From: Acidipila rosea
GTDB lineage: Bacteria > Acidobacteriota > Terriglobia > Terriglobales > Acidobacteriaceae
Length of the DNA: 64,000 nt
NCBI RefSeq assembly: GCF_004339725.1
Contig: NZ_SMGK01000002.1
Location: 124,001-188,000 of the forward strand
Direction of reading: 5' to 3'
The notes under the pieces are model-generated. The model was not told the origin of the DNA and ran no database searches. It was given only the letters and a program-made list of their open reading frames with translations. This document shows positions 28,643 to 37,851 of this stretch, piece after piece (the stretch's first letter is position 1; each line of letters starts with the position of its first letter). A program made the translations under genes and the position numbers.

Positions 28643-31120
28643 CTACTCTGCCCGCAGAGCATCCATTGGATCGACCGTCGCCGCCTGACGTGACGGGAGA
28701 TAGCAGGCGAAAGAGGCAATGGCCACGACACCCGCGGTGATGGTGGCATAGGTGATGGGATCGACCGGGCTGACATGGAAGAGCAGCGCGGACATGAGCC
28801 GCATCGTAACGAAGGACACTACCAGGCCGCATCCTATCCCGATGCCGGTCAGCAGCAGCCCCTGACGCACAAACATAGCAATCAGCGCCCTCCTTTGCGC
28901 ACCCAGCGCCATTCGGATGCCGATCTCGCGTGTCCGCTGCGAAACGGAGTAGGCGATGACTCCGTAAATCCCGATCATTCCCAGCAACAGGGCCATGCCG
29001 CCTGCGACGCAGAGCATGACGAGAGTGAAGGAAGTCCGTGCCATCGACTTCGTGTATAGCTCTCCAAGGGTGGTGATATCGGCCAGAGGAACATCAGGGT
29101 TGACCGACCAGACCTGCCGCTGGATTTCATTGATGAAGGACAGGGAACCGGCGCGCGGACTGCGGATGATAAAGGCCACCCCGCGCCGGACCATCTCCTT
29201 CTGACCTTCGAAGTTGTTCTGCATGAGCGGCCAATAAACGATGGATGGGGCTGGCTGATCCACACCATTCTGGTGAACATCCTGCGCAACGCCGACAATC
29301 TCACGCCATTCGTCGGTGCCGCCCACGCGGATTCTCTTACCGATTGCGCGGTTCGGACTCTGCCAGTATTCGCGCGCAAAGTTTTCCGAAATGATTGCTA
29401 CATTCCGCTTCTGGTAGATGTCGGTCCAGGTGAGATCGCGGCCTGCCAGCAGCTTTGTGCCCAGCGTGGCGAACGTTCCCGGCGAAATAAACTGAAAGCG
29501 GCGAATTGGCGGCAGCTCCCCTTCGGCCAGCACATGATCCTGAGCATAAAGCACGTCATTGGAGTCATAGTCATCCATCGGAACAGAGTTTGAGAAGCTG
29601 ACAGCGGAGACGCCGGGGATCGCTGCCAGCTTGTCCATGATGGTTTGATTCATCTGTATGAGCTGGTCACGTTTGCTATCGGGTATCTGTGTTTCGGGAA
29701 TGTAGAAGCGGAATGTCTGGATAGACTCCGGCGCGGTGAAGCCGGGCGAGACATGCATCAGCGCGCGGAAGGTGCGAATCATGAGGCCTGAGCAGATGAG
29801 CAGAACCAGCGCGAGTGCAACCTGTACGATGACGAGCGCCTTGCGGGCGCGATGCCGCTCGCGGCCCTGGCTCGCTCCCCGTCCTCCCTCCCGCAGCCCG
29901 CTGTTCAATGCGGCGCCCGCATACTTGACGACAGGGATGGAGCCGATGAGCAGGCTGGTGAAGAGCGCCAGCGCAAGAGTAAAGAGCAGCACAGGCAGAT
30001 CAATGCCGATCTCATGAATACGCGGTAGACCCGTAGGAGCAAGAGCCACCAGAAGCCGCAGACCACCATAGGCAAACGCCAGCCCGAGCACGCTGCCGCC
30101 AACCCCAAGAACGATGCTCTCAAACAGCAACTCTTCGGCGATCCGCCGCCAGCCGGCACCCAGTGCGGAGCGGATCGCAAGTTCCTGACGGCGACCTTCC
30201 ACCCGAACCAGGACAAGGTTGGCGACGTTGGCGCAGGCAACCAGCAAAACCAGGCCGATGGACGCCATCAGCACCCACAGGACTTTCCCTACGTCTCCCA
30301 CAACATCCTGCTTCAGCGGCCGGAGACTCGGCGAAATTCGAGCCTTCTCAAGGAGGTCGGCGCTGAATCCTTCAGGAGCCGGGAAGCTCCGGAGCACGAC
30401 AGGAAGCAGGCGCGCCATGTCTGCACTGGCCTGCGCCATCGTCACTCCTGGCTTCAACCGTGCGATTGCGCGCTGGCTAAAGTTGCCCAGCTTGATCTTG
30501 CTGCGGTCCCAGCGGAATGGCAGGATGAGCGCCGCGTCCTGCTGGTCAAGGAAATGAAAGCCTCGGGGGAGAACCCCGATGATCTGCCGCGGCTTTCCGT
30601 CCACGGTAATGGAGCGGCCGAGGACGGAAGATGCGCCGCCGAATTTCTTTTGCCAGTACGCATAGGAGAGCAGCACCGTTTCAGGAGATCCCGGCGAATC
30701 GTCGTTGCGAGTGAACAGGCGTCCGAGCGCAGGAGCCACGCCCAGAATCGGCAAGGTCCCATCGGTGACGTCCAGGCCACGCACGTGCTCCGGCTGACCG
30801 GCACCCGTTACATTCAGGGAGTCGCCGCTGTAGACGCCTATGTCCTGAAGTGTGGTGTTCTGTTCGCGGTCGATAAAGTAAATCGACGGCGACATATTCA
30901 GTTCCTTGAGCCCAATGCCTGGAGCAGTATGCCATACGCCTATCAACTGCTCCGGATGAGGGTAGGGAAGCGGCTTCAGCAGCACACCCTCTACAACACT
31001 GAAGATAACGGTGTTCGCACCTACACCGATTGCGAGCGTGAGCAGGGTGATGGTTGTAAAGAGAGGCGCACGGCCGAGCCTGCGCAAAACCTGCTTAAAT
31101 TGACCGATCAACAATGTCAT
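28643..31120 (-). CDS. ADOP-type ABC permease (MacB/FtsX duplicated)
   Basis: 825 residues from ATG 31120; the frame extends 47 codons upstream without domain sequence. The order is a first helix (about 18-40, TLLTLAIGVGANTVIFSVV), MacB-type periplasmic domain (about 45-270), three-helix FtsX domain (about 285-420), linker with basic residues (ERHRARKALVIVQVALALVL), second periplasmic domain (about 480-690) and second FtsX domain (about 700-825, SVSQRTREIGIRMALGAQ). This is the duplicated orphan permease architecture abundant in acidobacteria. No ATPase or adaptor gene is adjacent; the unpartnered ATPase/adaptor pair at 7.3-9.5 kb is a possible but unproven match. Confidence 0.88.
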   Translation of the reverse strand: MTLLIGQFKQVLRRLGRAPLFTTITLLTLAIGVGANTVIFSVVEGVLLKPLPYPHPEQLIGVWHTAPGIGLKELNMSPSIYFIDREQNTTLQDIGVYSGDSLNVTGAGQPEHVRGLDVTDGTLPILGVAPALGRLFTRNDDSPGSPETVLLSYAYWQKKFGGASSVLGRSITVDGKPRQIIGVLPRGFHFLDQQDAALILPFRWDRSKIKLGNFSQRAIARLKPGVTMAQASADMARLLPVVLRSFPAPEGFSADLLEKARISPSLRPLKQDVVGDVGKVLWVLMASIGLVLLVACANVANLVLVRVEGRRQELAIRSALGAGWRRIAEELLFESIVLGVGGSVLGLAFAYGGLRLLVALAPTGLPRIHEIGIDLPVLLFTLALALFTSLLIGSIPVVKYAGAALNSGLREGGRGASQGRERHRARKALVIVQVALALVLLICSGLMIRTFRALMHVSPGFTAPESIQTFRFYIPETQIPDSKRDQLIQMNQTIMDKLAAIPGVSAVSFSNSVPMDDYDSNDVLYAQDHVLAEGELPPIRRFQFISPGTFATLGTKLLAGRDLTWTDIYQKRNVAIISENFAREYWQSPNRAIGKRIRVGGTDEWREIVGVAQDVHQNGVDQPAPSIVYWPLMQNNFEGQKEMVRRGVAFIIRSPRAGSLSFINEIQRQVWSVNPDVPLADITTLGELYTKSMARTSFTLVMLCVAGGMALLLGMIGIYGVIAYSVSQRTREIGIRMALGAQRRALIAMFVRQGLLLTGIGIGCGLVVSFVTMRLMSALLFHVSPVDPITYATITAGVVAIASFACYLPSRQAATVDPMDALRAE

Positions 31121-31306
31121 ATGTCCTTGCCTTTGTGGGCATTGCGACTCACGCTGCCCTTGGCAACAGCTAGTCCTGAATGCTGCATACGTAGGCAGAG
31201 GGCGAACAGTTCCCACAATCTCAGGGTCCTGCGGAAAGGTTTGAGAGAGAGCCAGACCCATCCCGCGCCAAATGCAGCACTGCCCATTGGCTGCTTCTAC
31301 GCCGGG

Positions 31307-31322
31307 TGTGATTCAAATCACA
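31307..31322. promoter_or_regulatory. CRP-type palindrome TGTGA-N6-TCACA upstream of the CBS gene
   Basis: TGTGATTCAAATCACA matches the CRP half-sites perfectly. Its centre lies 70 bp upstream of the CBS-domain start codon, in a 264-bp divergent gap, so it could also affect the ADOP permease gene. The same motif recurs at 37028, 39197 and 41677. Confidence 0.7.
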
Positions 31323-31384
31323 GTGCGGAGGTGCGACAACGCTGTAGCGTCAATGACGGAAGCTCGGAAATGAAAGGAGACTCC

Positions 31385-31858
31385 ATGAACGTTAAAGATG
31401 TAATGACTACTCTCCCCTACTGCTGCAAACCAACCGATACGGTCCAGGAAGCTGCGCTACTCATGAAGGCGCACGATGTTGGAGCGATTCCGGTGGTGAA
31501 TGACTGTGACGAAAAGAAGCTGCTCGGCATTATCACGGATCGCGACATATGCCTCAGGATTGCTGCTGAGGGGGAAGCGAGCGGTAAAGTGAAGGTGTCG
31601 GAAGTGATGACCCGATCGGTAGAAACATGCCAGGCCGAGGACCTGATTGAGTCCTGCGAAGCGAAGATGGCCATGCGTCAGGTAAGGCGCATGCCCGTAG
31701 TCGACAAGCAGGGGATATGCGTAGGCATTGTCTCGCAGGCAGACGTTGCATTGCGAGACACGGCAGAACATACTTCTTATATGATCGCTGCTATCTCACG
31801 GCACCCAGCGGCGAGCAGGAAGCCATCTTCGCACGTCGCTCCCGCTGGAGCAGCCTGA
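31385..31858 (+). CDS. CBS-domain pair protein
   Basis: 157 residues from ATG 31385, five bases after AAAGGAGA. Two CBS motifs make up most of the protein: residues about 5-60 (VKDVMTTLPYCCKPTDTVQE, IITDRDICLR) and about 72-125 (VSEVMTRSVETCQAEDLIE, GIVSQADVAL). A stand-alone CBS pair usually binds adenine nucleotides and reports energy or redox state. The content resembles the Hrp1-like CBS proteins of the mycobacterial hypoxic response. It lies behind a perfect CRP-type palindrome and is the first gene of the stress block. The last 25 residues are unstructured. Target unknown. Confidence 0.88.
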   Translation: MNVKDVMTTLPYCCKPTDTVQEAALLMKAHDVGAIPVVNDCDEKKLLGIITDRDICLRIAAEGEASGKVKVSEVMTRSVETCQAEDLIESCEAKMAMRQVRRMPVVDKQGICVGIVSQADVALRDTAEHTSYMIAAISRHPAASRKPSSHVAPAGAA

Positions 31859-31915
31859 TAACGGCGTAGCGAGTGCAAGTCGCAGATGTGATCTCATACC
31901 GGGAGACAGAAAGCG

Positions 31916-33292
31916 ATGCCTACATCCTCCTATTGTGAACCTTCGAAGGTGTTGGATCTTTTATTTGAGGGCTACGAGGGGCCCTCATTTGAAATCAGAC
32001 TCTGGGATGGCTGGCACTGGTGTTCACATTCGCACGAAAGGCCGCGCTGCAACCTCGTCATCAATAACTACAAAACATTCAAGGCACTGATCGTACGGCC
32101 CAGCGAAATCACCCTGGGAGAGGCATTTCTCCAGGGCGATATCGACGTGACGGGGGATATCTTTTCGGTCTTCGTGATGGCCGATTACCTCTTTCGGCGG
32201 CCCGAGGGGCAACGACAGAAGCTGCTCGAGACGGCGTCCCGCGCCTTACTCAACATGGCTCAGTCGTGGAACAGCGGGATTCGGCACTCAGCCAAGAGAG
32301 ACCGCGCCGCGATTGCTCATCACTACGATCAACCTGCCACTTTTTACCGGCCATGGCTCGGTGAATCGCTCGTCTATTCCTGCGCTTACTTTCAGTGCCC
32401 TGAAGATGATCTGGACGCAGCGCAGGAGCATAAACTCGATCTTATCTGTAGAAAACTGCGCCTTCATCCTGACGATCATTTCCTTGATATCGGCTGCGGA
32501 TGGGGGAGCCTTATCCTTCATGCGGCTTCCCGGCATAACGTTTATGCGCAGGGCATCACCATCAGCCGCGAACAGGCAGCTGTTGCGAAGGCACGTATCG
32601 ACAGTGAACATCTCACGCAAAGCTGCAAAGTGGATCTGCTGGACTATCGAGATGTTCCGGCCCGCTTTGCTCCGTTCAACAAGCTTGCCAGCGTGGGGAT
32701 GTTTGAACATGTGGGTCTACAGAATCTGCCGCGGTATTTTCAGACGGCGTACCGCATCCTCACACCCGGAGGGGTTTTTCTCAACCACGGGATTGCGCGC
32801 ACAACGTTGAGGCAGAGCAACGACGGGTCGTTCTTCAATAAATATATTGAGCCGACGCTCGACCGTCTTCCCTGGATCAGGCATGCTCATGATTCAGCCT
32901 TCATGGATAAATACGTCTTCCCGGATGGTGAACTGGCTACGATCTCTGAAGCAGTACGCATAGCCGAGCAGGCAGGTTTTGAAGTTCGCGATGTTGAGAA
33001 TCTGCGCGAACACTATGAGCTGACGCTGCGTGCCTGGGTGGATCACCTGCAGCAAAACGCCACGCAGATCCTCCAGCTCGTACCGAATGTTACCTATCGC
33101 ATATGGCTCCTTTATATGGCAGGATGTGCAGCCGCGTTTCATCGAGGTGATATTGCCGTCTATCAAACCTTGCTCAGCCGCCCTCATCGCGGAGACAGTG
33201 GCCTGCCTCTCACCCGAAGAGACTGGTACACAGCTGAGCTTCACGCCGGCAATGCGAGATTGGCGTCTGGTGAAAGCAGGGAAGCCGTGTAA
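31916..33292 (+). CDS. cfa: Cyclopropane-fatty-acyl-phospholipid synthase family protein
   Basis: 458-residue SAM-dependent methyltransferase. The N-terminal lipid-binding part (about 1-110; PSEITLGEAFLQGDIDVTGD) is followed by the catalytic domain with HHYDQPATFYRPWLGESLVY, SAM motif LDIGCGWGSLILHAA (about 188-202) and FEHVGLQNLPRYF; the C-terminus keeps WVDHLQ and YMAGCAAAFHRGDIAVYQTL. The enzyme methylenates cis double bonds of membrane lipids, a stationary-phase, acid and desiccation response in many bacteria. It starts at ATG 31916, 57 bp after the CBS gene, with only a TGTGA half-site between, so co-transcription with the CBS gene is likely. Confidence 0.9.
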   Translation: MPTSSYCEPSKVLDLLFEGYEGPSFEIRLWDGWHWCSHSHERPRCNLVINNYKTFKALIVRPSEITLGEAFLQGDIDVTGDIFSVFVMADYLFRRPEGQRQKLLETASRALLNMAQSWNSGIRHSAKRDRAAIAHHYDQPATFYRPWLGESLVYSCAYFQCPEDDLDAAQEHKLDLICRKLRLHPDDHFLDIGCGWGSLILHAASRHNVYAQGITISREQAAVAKARIDSEHLTQSCKVDLLDYRDVPARFAPFNKLASVGMFEHVGLQNLPRYFQTAYRILTPGGVFLNHGIARTTLRQSNDGSFFNKYIEPTLDRLPWIRHAHDSAFMDKYVFPDGELATISEAVRIAEQAGFEVRDVENLREHYELTLRAWVDHLQQNATQILQLVPNVTYRIWLLYMAGCAAAFHRGDIAVYQTLLSRPHRGDSGLPLTRRDWYTAELHAGNARLASGESREAV

Positions 33293-33379
33293 AGAAGAAT
33301 TTCATCTTCGCGGAAAGGGGAGCATCGTATCATTGCCACACGAAGAGGCAGTGGTAATGTCATCCCCTGAGTCCGCACT

Positions 33380-34489
33380 ATGAGCAACATCCGCCCACCA
33401 CAGGTTGAAGGCCCGCTGCAGGGTGCGGTGCTTGTGCTGCTCCAATTCGACGTGTGCGAATCGATTCGCCTGGATCAGCTGCGCGAGCTGATTCGCGAAC
33501 ACCAGGTGGCCTCGCTTAAATCTCATCATCCTGCACCTGGCTACATACGCTACCAGCGGCCGCCGGTCGTGGAGCCTCTGGAGACGCTTGTGCTCGAAAG
33601 CGGCGAGCGCCTGGCAGGCGAGATCAAATACTACGACTATGGTGTGCTCAGCGTGGTCTTTCAACTGCCGTTTGCCGGCGAGTGGCAGGATCTGCTGCAG
33701 CTGGCCAGCCGCTGGGTGTGGGACATTGATTTTGCTGCGCAGGCAACGGAGCTTGTCCGTAGAAGACTTGAGCGGGTGGGTTCAGCGCTGGTGAAGCCCT
33801 ACAGCAGCTGGCTGAGCGAGGACTACCTGATTTTCCAGATTCAACACGCTCCGCATGCAGACTCGATTTCCGAGTTGATCCAGCACCATGGACCATCCAT
33901 TGCAAAAGTAGTTCGCGGCGACATGGGGAGACTGGCTGAGAGCGAGATCAATGAAGTGCTGCGGTCGCGCATCTCCTACTATGAAACTGACCTGGCGGTT
34001 ATTGGATGGAACGCCGCGTTTATCTATGACAATGCATCGGATGCGGAAACTGCCATCCAGTTGCTGGAGTATGCGAACTCGCAATTGCTCGAGTTCCGAC
34101 ACTATGACAATCTGCTCACACGGGAGCTGGAGAATGTCTACAAGTTGCTCGACAAGGACACCGGCGTTCTCGCGCGATGGAGGATGGCTAGATCGGCGAC
34201 CCGGCTGCATACAGTACTCCTCGATGTTCAGGAGCTGACGGAGCACGCGGATAATGCCATCAAGTTTCTCAGTGACATGTTCTCCGCCCGCTTTTACAAG
34301 CTTGCCGCTTCCAAGGTGGGCGTCCCGGACTACAAGGATCTTGTGACGAAGAAGGTTCAGACGGCTGAAGAGCTCTATCGGTTCATGGTGGACCAGTTTA
34401 ACCAGAGCCGTGCCTTCTTCCTTGAAGTAACAGTCGTTATCATCCTCGCCATCGAGCTGGTCTACCTCTTTCGTGGAAAGCTTCTTTAG
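33380..34489 (+). CDS. RMD1/YagE family (DUF155) protein
   Basis: 369 residues. The conserved DUF155 core covers about 55-340, with the typical ending in which a helical region (ELENVYKLLDKDTGVLARWR, NAIKFLSDMFSARFYKLA) precedes a single C-terminal membrane helix (about 343-362, EVTVVIILAIELVYLF) and a short basic tail, giving a tail-anchored topology. Relatives include yeast Rmd1/Sif2 and bacterial YagE-like proteins, which are poorly characterised; mitochondrial members affect inner-membrane organisation and translation. It sits 87 bp after the cyclopropane synthase in the stress block. Function unknown here. Confidence 0.82.
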   Translation: MSNIRPPQVEGPLQGAVLVLLQFDVCESIRLDQLRELIREHQVASLKSHHPAPGYIRYQRPPVVEPLETLVLESGERLAGEIKYYDYGVLSVVFQLPFAGEWQDLLQLASRWVWDIDFAAQATELVRRRLERVGSALVKPYSSWLSEDYLIFQIQHAPHADSISELIQHHGPSIAKVVRGDMGRLAESEINEVLRSRISYYETDLAVIGWNAAFIYDNASDAETAIQLLEYANSQLLEFRHYDNLLTRELENVYKLLDKDTGVLARWRMARSATRLHTVLLDVQELTEHADNAIKFLSDMFSARFYKLAASKVGVPDYKDLVTKKVQTAEELYRFMVDQFNQSRAFFLEVTVVIILAIELVYLFRGKLL

Positions 34490-34548
34490 GGAAGCGTGTA
34501 AACTTCGCTTGTTGAAGAAGCAGTTCGAATTTGAGGAGACAAGAGAGA

Positions 34549-35334
34549 ATGATTCGCCCGGTGATGATTTGCGCCGCACTGCTTGTAGCACAGACAGCGG
34601 CTTCCTACGCAGGCCAGCTACCAGCCAACACATCGCCTGCATCTGCTGCGCCCCCGACTGCCAGCCAGGTAGAAAAGATGCAGGCGCAGCTGCTGGACTG
34701 GCCAGACCTGAACCGCTATCGCGCCGATGACGCAGCTCTGCCGCCGCCGGCAGCCGGAGAAGAACGGGTGGTGTTCTTCGGCGACTCCATCACGGATGGG
34801 TGGGGACGGCGACCAGAAACAGGCTCCTTTTTCCCGGGCAAGCCCTATGTGAATCGTGGCATCAGCGGGCAGACCACACCGCAGATGCTGGTGCGGTTTG
34901 AGCAGGATGTCGTGCATCTCCACCCGGCAGCTGTGGTGATTCTGGCGGGGACGAATGACATTGCCGGAAACACGGGTCCATCAACACCCCAGATGATCGA
35001 GGACAACTTTACCGCGATGGCTGCCATTGCGAAGCAAAGCGGCATCAAGCTGGTGCTCGCATCCATTACACCTGCGTACGCCTATCCATGGAAGCCGGGG
35101 GTGAGTCCGGTCGCGGAAATCCGATCGATGAATCAATGGCTCCGCGACTTCTGCTCCAGCAACGGATGCGTTTATCTGGACTACTACACGGCGATGTCAG
35201 ATGAGAAGGGCGCGATGCGTCCGGGCCTGTCCTTTGATGGGGTGCATCCGACAGCCAAGGGATACGCAATCATGGCGCCGCTGGCCGAACAGGCCATTGC
35301 GAAGGCGCTGGGTCATGGCGTGAGCGGTAATTAG
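34549..35334 (+). CDS. Secreted SGNH/GDSL-type hydrolase
   Basis: 261 residues from ATG 34549, behind GAGGAG; the frame begins 18 bp earlier but the signal peptide (MIRPVMICAALLVAQTAASY) starts here. All SGNH blocks are present: FFGDSITDGWG (S80), the glycine of NRGISGQTT, GTNDIAGN, and D230-x2-H233 in DGVHPTAKGY. It is probably a periplasmic carbohydrate esterase or lipase; the close spacing of blocks resembles platelet-activating-factor acetylhydrolase-like and xylan esterase-like groups. A glycan-deacetylating role is inference. Convergent with the HdeD-like gene. Confidence 0.88.
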   Translation: MIRPVMICAALLVAQTAASYAGQLPANTSPASAAPPTASQVEKMQAQLLDWPDLNRYRADDAALPPPAAGEERVVFFGDSITDGWGRRPETGSFFPGKPYVNRGISGQTTPQMLVRFEQDVVHLHPAAVVILAGTNDIAGNTGPSTPQMIEDNFTAMAAIAKQSGIKLVLASITPAYAYPWKPGVSPVAEIRSMNQWLRDFCSSNGCVYLDYYTAMSDEKGAMRPGLSFDGVHPTAKGYAIMAPLAEQAIAKALGHGVSGN

Positions 35335-35353
35335 AACGCCCCATCTTCCCGAA

Positions 35354-35414
35354 CCAGCCACGCCTTGAGTGTTTCTTCGTACAACGGTCTGGAAGGAGAC
35401 TCAGGCGTGGCTGG
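35354..35414. repeat. Long inverted repeat between SGNH hydrolase and HdeD-like gene
   Basis: CCAGCCACGCC (35354-35364) pairs with GGCGTGGCTGG (35404-35414), and TGAGT with ACTCA just inside, with one bulged base and a 28-nt loop. The right arm lies at the 3' end of the minus-strand gene, covering its stop codon. Probably a terminator-like mRNA 3' structure; no T-run is visible. Confidence 0.5.
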
Positions 35415-36006
35415 GGCGGATGGTCCCCGTGCGGTGCCCTACCGCATTCATGCGCGCCGTTTGCCAGCCCAGCAGGAGAAGCTTGATGCCTTCAAAGGCA
35501 GTGTAAAGGCCGAGCGCGATGATAGCGCCTCGATGGCTAAACTTCATCGCCCAGAGCAGCAACCCCGAAAAGATCAGCGAGATCGCGCCGAAGCTGTAAG
35601 CGATCACGCGCGCGCCACTGGTGGGCAGATGACGGCGAATAAAAAAGATGGCCCAGCAGCCGGCAACGACCGCGTGCGCGGCTGCTGAGATGAGGAGAAT
35701 CCGCATGGTCCATTCGGCATAGAAGAAAAGCAGCCCGGCGGCGGACGCCAGCAAAACGCCTGCGACCATGTAAAAGACCCCGCGTATCGGGTCCTTGGGC
35801 TCGCATTGATAGGCGAGCGCCCAGTCCGTGAGCGCGATGAGAGCAAGCGCAGAGGCGGAGAGCAGAACGGCCATCATGATAGCGATAGCCTCAAAGAGCG
35901 GATTTGTCATTACCGCACCGAGATAGAAAAAGGTCAACCCTAACCCGAGAGCGATAGCACCCTGAATCACCAGGGTCCGAGCCTGGACTGTCGCCTCTAT
36001 CCTCAT
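35401..36006 (-). CDS. HdeD-like DUF308 membrane protein
   Basis: 201 residues from ATG 36006, which overlaps the stop of the upstream stress-protein gene by 4 bp (ATGA), so translation is probably coupled. Six predicted membrane helices, arranged as three similar hairpins of the DUF308/HdeD type (VIQGAIALGLGLTFFYLGAV; GVFYMVAGVLLASAAGLLFF; FGAISLIFSGLLLWAM). HdeD in E. coli contributes to acid resistance at high cell density; the mechanism is unknown. Coupling to a universal stress protein supports a stress role. The C-terminus is basic and His/Thr-rich. Confidence 0.82.
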   Translation of the reverse strand: MRIEATVQARTLVIQGAIALGLGLTFFYLGAVMTNPLFEAIAIMMAVLLSASALALIALTDWALAYQCEPKDPIRGVFYMVAGVLLASAAGLLFFYAEWTMRILLISAAAHAVVAGCWAIFFIRRHLPTSGARVIAYSFGAISLIFSGLLLWAMKFSHRGAIIALGLYTAFEGIKLLLLGWQTARMNAVGHRTGTIRPSHA

Positions 36007-36944
36007 GCGTACGTGACCTCTTTGATCAGCGTGCCACCGCTTTGTCTGCGCGCTGCGGGGACGAGCAGAACGGGACAATGTGAGTTGAAGATTACTTGAA
36101 AGACAGTGCTCCCCTCAAGACTATCGCCTTCCATCTCCTTGGCAGGCGCACCCAGCACCAGAAGATCAGGATGGAGCTTCGCCGCGTGCGCAGCAATGAC
36201 GGCCGCGGCTTCACCGGAGGCGACAACGTGGTCAACAGGCAGCGTGTGGGACTCATTGAGCGGGGCAAGCAGACGCAAGCGCTCCAGGCAATGAGCACAA
36301 TTCTCCTCGTTGCCGCACTGGGCGCTGTGGAGTACGGTTAACTGTTCCAGGGCGACGTGATGTGCGCAATGCAGCGCGGCCAGCCCTTGCGCTGAGAAGT
36401 CTGTGGCGATCAGGACATTGTTCCAGCGATCGGCTTTGGCCTTGCCCAACCCTGCGAGCGGAGCGAGCGTGAGAACTGGGCACGGCGCATGCACCAGCAG
36501 ACGCCGCGCGACCGCCCCGAGTGCTGCTCTGCCGGCGGCGGTGCGTCCGTGGGTCGCAAGAATAAGCATGGAGGCGCCGGAGCGGTTTGCCTCGTCCAGA
36601 ATGTCCTGGCATACGCGGTCGCGCTCCACGATGGAATGATGGGTATCCCTGTGCTCGGCGGCATCGCTCTCGGCCTTTGCCAACTCTTTAATAGCCTCCT
36701 CATCATGGAGAACGCCGGAGGGCGCGCCGTGCGGGAAGGCATAGAGCATGGGATCAATGGAGTGCACGAGGAGCAGCTTCGCCTGCTGCAGCCGTGCAAG
36801 CTGCTGCGCATAACGCAGGGCGGAGGAGTCCTCCACTGAGAGATCCGCGACGAGCATGATGGTGGAAAAGGGCTTCCGGTTCTTCGCGCGTCCTGCGCCC
36901 CGGTCAATTTCAACAGGTGCGGAAGTAGTTTTCTTTGCGGTCAT
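36003..36944 (-). CDS. Tandem universal stress protein (UspA family)
   Basis: 313 residues with two Usp domains (about 25-160 and 180-300). Domain 1 opens STIMLVADLSVEDSSALRYA and keeps an ATP-type loop ILATHGRTAAGRAALGAVARRLL; domain 2 opens NNVLIATDFSAQGLAAL and ends with LLVLGAPAKEMEGDSLEGSTVFQVI, where the usual G-x2-G loop is altered. The first 20 residues are basic and disordered. Ribosome site GGAGAGCC precedes ATG 36944. A CRP-type palindrome lies 91 bp upstream of the start. It forms an operon with the HdeD-like gene. Role inferred from family: stress survival, possibly by nucleotide sensing. Confidence 0.88.
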   Translation of the reverse strand: MTAKKTTSAPVEIDRGAGRAKNRKPFSTIMLVADLSVEDSSALRYAQQLARLQQAKLLLVHSIDPMLYAFPHGAPSGVLHDEEAIKELAKAESDAAEHRDTHHSIVERDRVCQDILDEANRSGASMLILATHGRTAAGRAALGAVARRLLVHAPCPVLTLAPLAGLGKAKADRWNNVLIATDFSAQGLAALHCAHHVALEQLTVLHSAQCGNEENCAHCLERLRLLAPLNESHTLPVDHVVASGEAAAVIAAHAAKLHPDLLVLGAPAKEMEGDSLEGSTVFQVIFNSHCPVLLVPAARRQSGGTLIKEVTYA

Positions 36945-37027
36945 TGCGGCTCTCCATAGAACTGGCTTTTGACCATGATCTTAAGCGCCGAAGGAGGCCG
37001 AGCACCGTGATGGCGACCACAATCTCA

Positions 37028-37043
37028 TGTGATCTGCATCACT
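37028..37043. promoter_or_regulatory. CRP-type site upstream of the tandem USP / HdeD operon
   Basis: TGTGATCTGCATCACT: one half-site perfect, the other 4 of 5. Its centre lies 91 bp from the USP start codon and just past the 3' end of the Crp/Fnr gene, whose product is the obvious candidate binder. Confidence 0.6.
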
Positions 37044-37070
37044 GACAAGGCGAGGTACGATAGGAGCAAT

Positions 37071-37781
37071 TTAGCGGACGTGAGCCTCAAGCTGGCTGGG
37101 CTTGAGAATTACCAGTGTGGCGCCTCGGCGTTCGATCAAACCCTCGCGCTCAAACTGGTTGAGCAGACGGGTAACGGTTTCGCGCGAAGTTCCGGCCATA
37201 CTCGCGAGTTCGTCATGTGTCAGAGCCATGGTGAACCTAAGCTCAGGCTTGCCGCATGCCGCGGTGCGTGCCCAGTCCAGCAGCAACTGCGCCAGGCGAC
37301 CGGTAGACGATCCGGATAACGCGAGACGACGCGCATTCTGGAAAGCGTCGCTATATTCGCGTGCCAGTGACTGCGCTGCGTGCTGGCTGACCTCACCAAA
37401 CCCTTCGAGAAACTTTACAAACTCATTCCGGCGAACGGCTTTGATCGTGCAGGGCTCTAGCGTCTCCGCCGTCACCTCGTAGGGGCCGTCACTGAGCGTC
37501 GCACCGAGGCCAAGCACATCCCCCGGGCCGGCTATCTTGAGGATCATGGTGCGGCCCTCGCGGGACGAGGCGCTGAGCTTGAGATGACCTGCACAAACCA
37601 CGAAAACCCCGTTCGATCGATGACCCTCCTCGAACAAGACCGACCGGCCCGGATACATTACATGAGCGCCAATGTCATCAAATGACGCAAGCGCAAGAGG
37701 TCCGAGATTGCAGAAGGTCCGCGTCTTGCGGTGACCGCATTCCGAACATTTTTCAGCGGGTTGAGAGGAAGCGGGAAACAT
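37071..37781 (-). CDS. Crp/Fnr-family transcription regulator with FNR-like cysteines
   Basis: 236 residues: cysteine-rich N-terminus (about 1-25), cyclic-nucleotide-binding-type beta roll (about 40-125), dimer helix and winged helix-turn-helix (about 155-230). C12-x2-C15-x8-C24 plus C111 resembles the four cysteines that hold the 4Fe-4S cluster in FNR, though spacing differs. The recognition helix TSRETVTRLLNQF has R200, E201 and R205, as in E. coli CRP (R180, E181, R185), which reads TGTGA; FNR has V-E-x3-R and reads TTGAT. The cAMP-contact residues of CRP are not preserved. It lies among four TGTGA-N6-TCACA sites, so it is the likely regulator of cydAB, the stress proteins and the CBS gene. 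Oxygen or redox sensing is inference. Confidence 0.9.
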   Translation of the reverse strand: MFPASSQPAEKCSECGHRKTRTFCNLGPLALASFDDIGAHVMYPGRSVLFEEGHRSNGVFVVCAGHLKLSASSREGRTMILKIAGPGDVLGLGATLSDGPYEVTAETLEPCTIKAVRRNEFVKFLEGFGEVSQHAAQSLAREYSDAFQNARRLALSGSSTGRLAQLLLDWARTAACGKPELRFTMALTHDELASMAGTSRETVTRLLNQFEREGLIERRGATLVILKPSQLEAHVR

Positions 37782-37851
37782 GGTCTACATGAGTATGTTC
37801 CCGTCCGCCAAAGATTTCAAACCCGCGACTCGCATTTGATGCTATCTTCCA

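Noticed and set aside
31887-31891. TGTGA before the cyclopropane synthase gene
   Set aside because: Only a half-site; no matching TCACA at N6.
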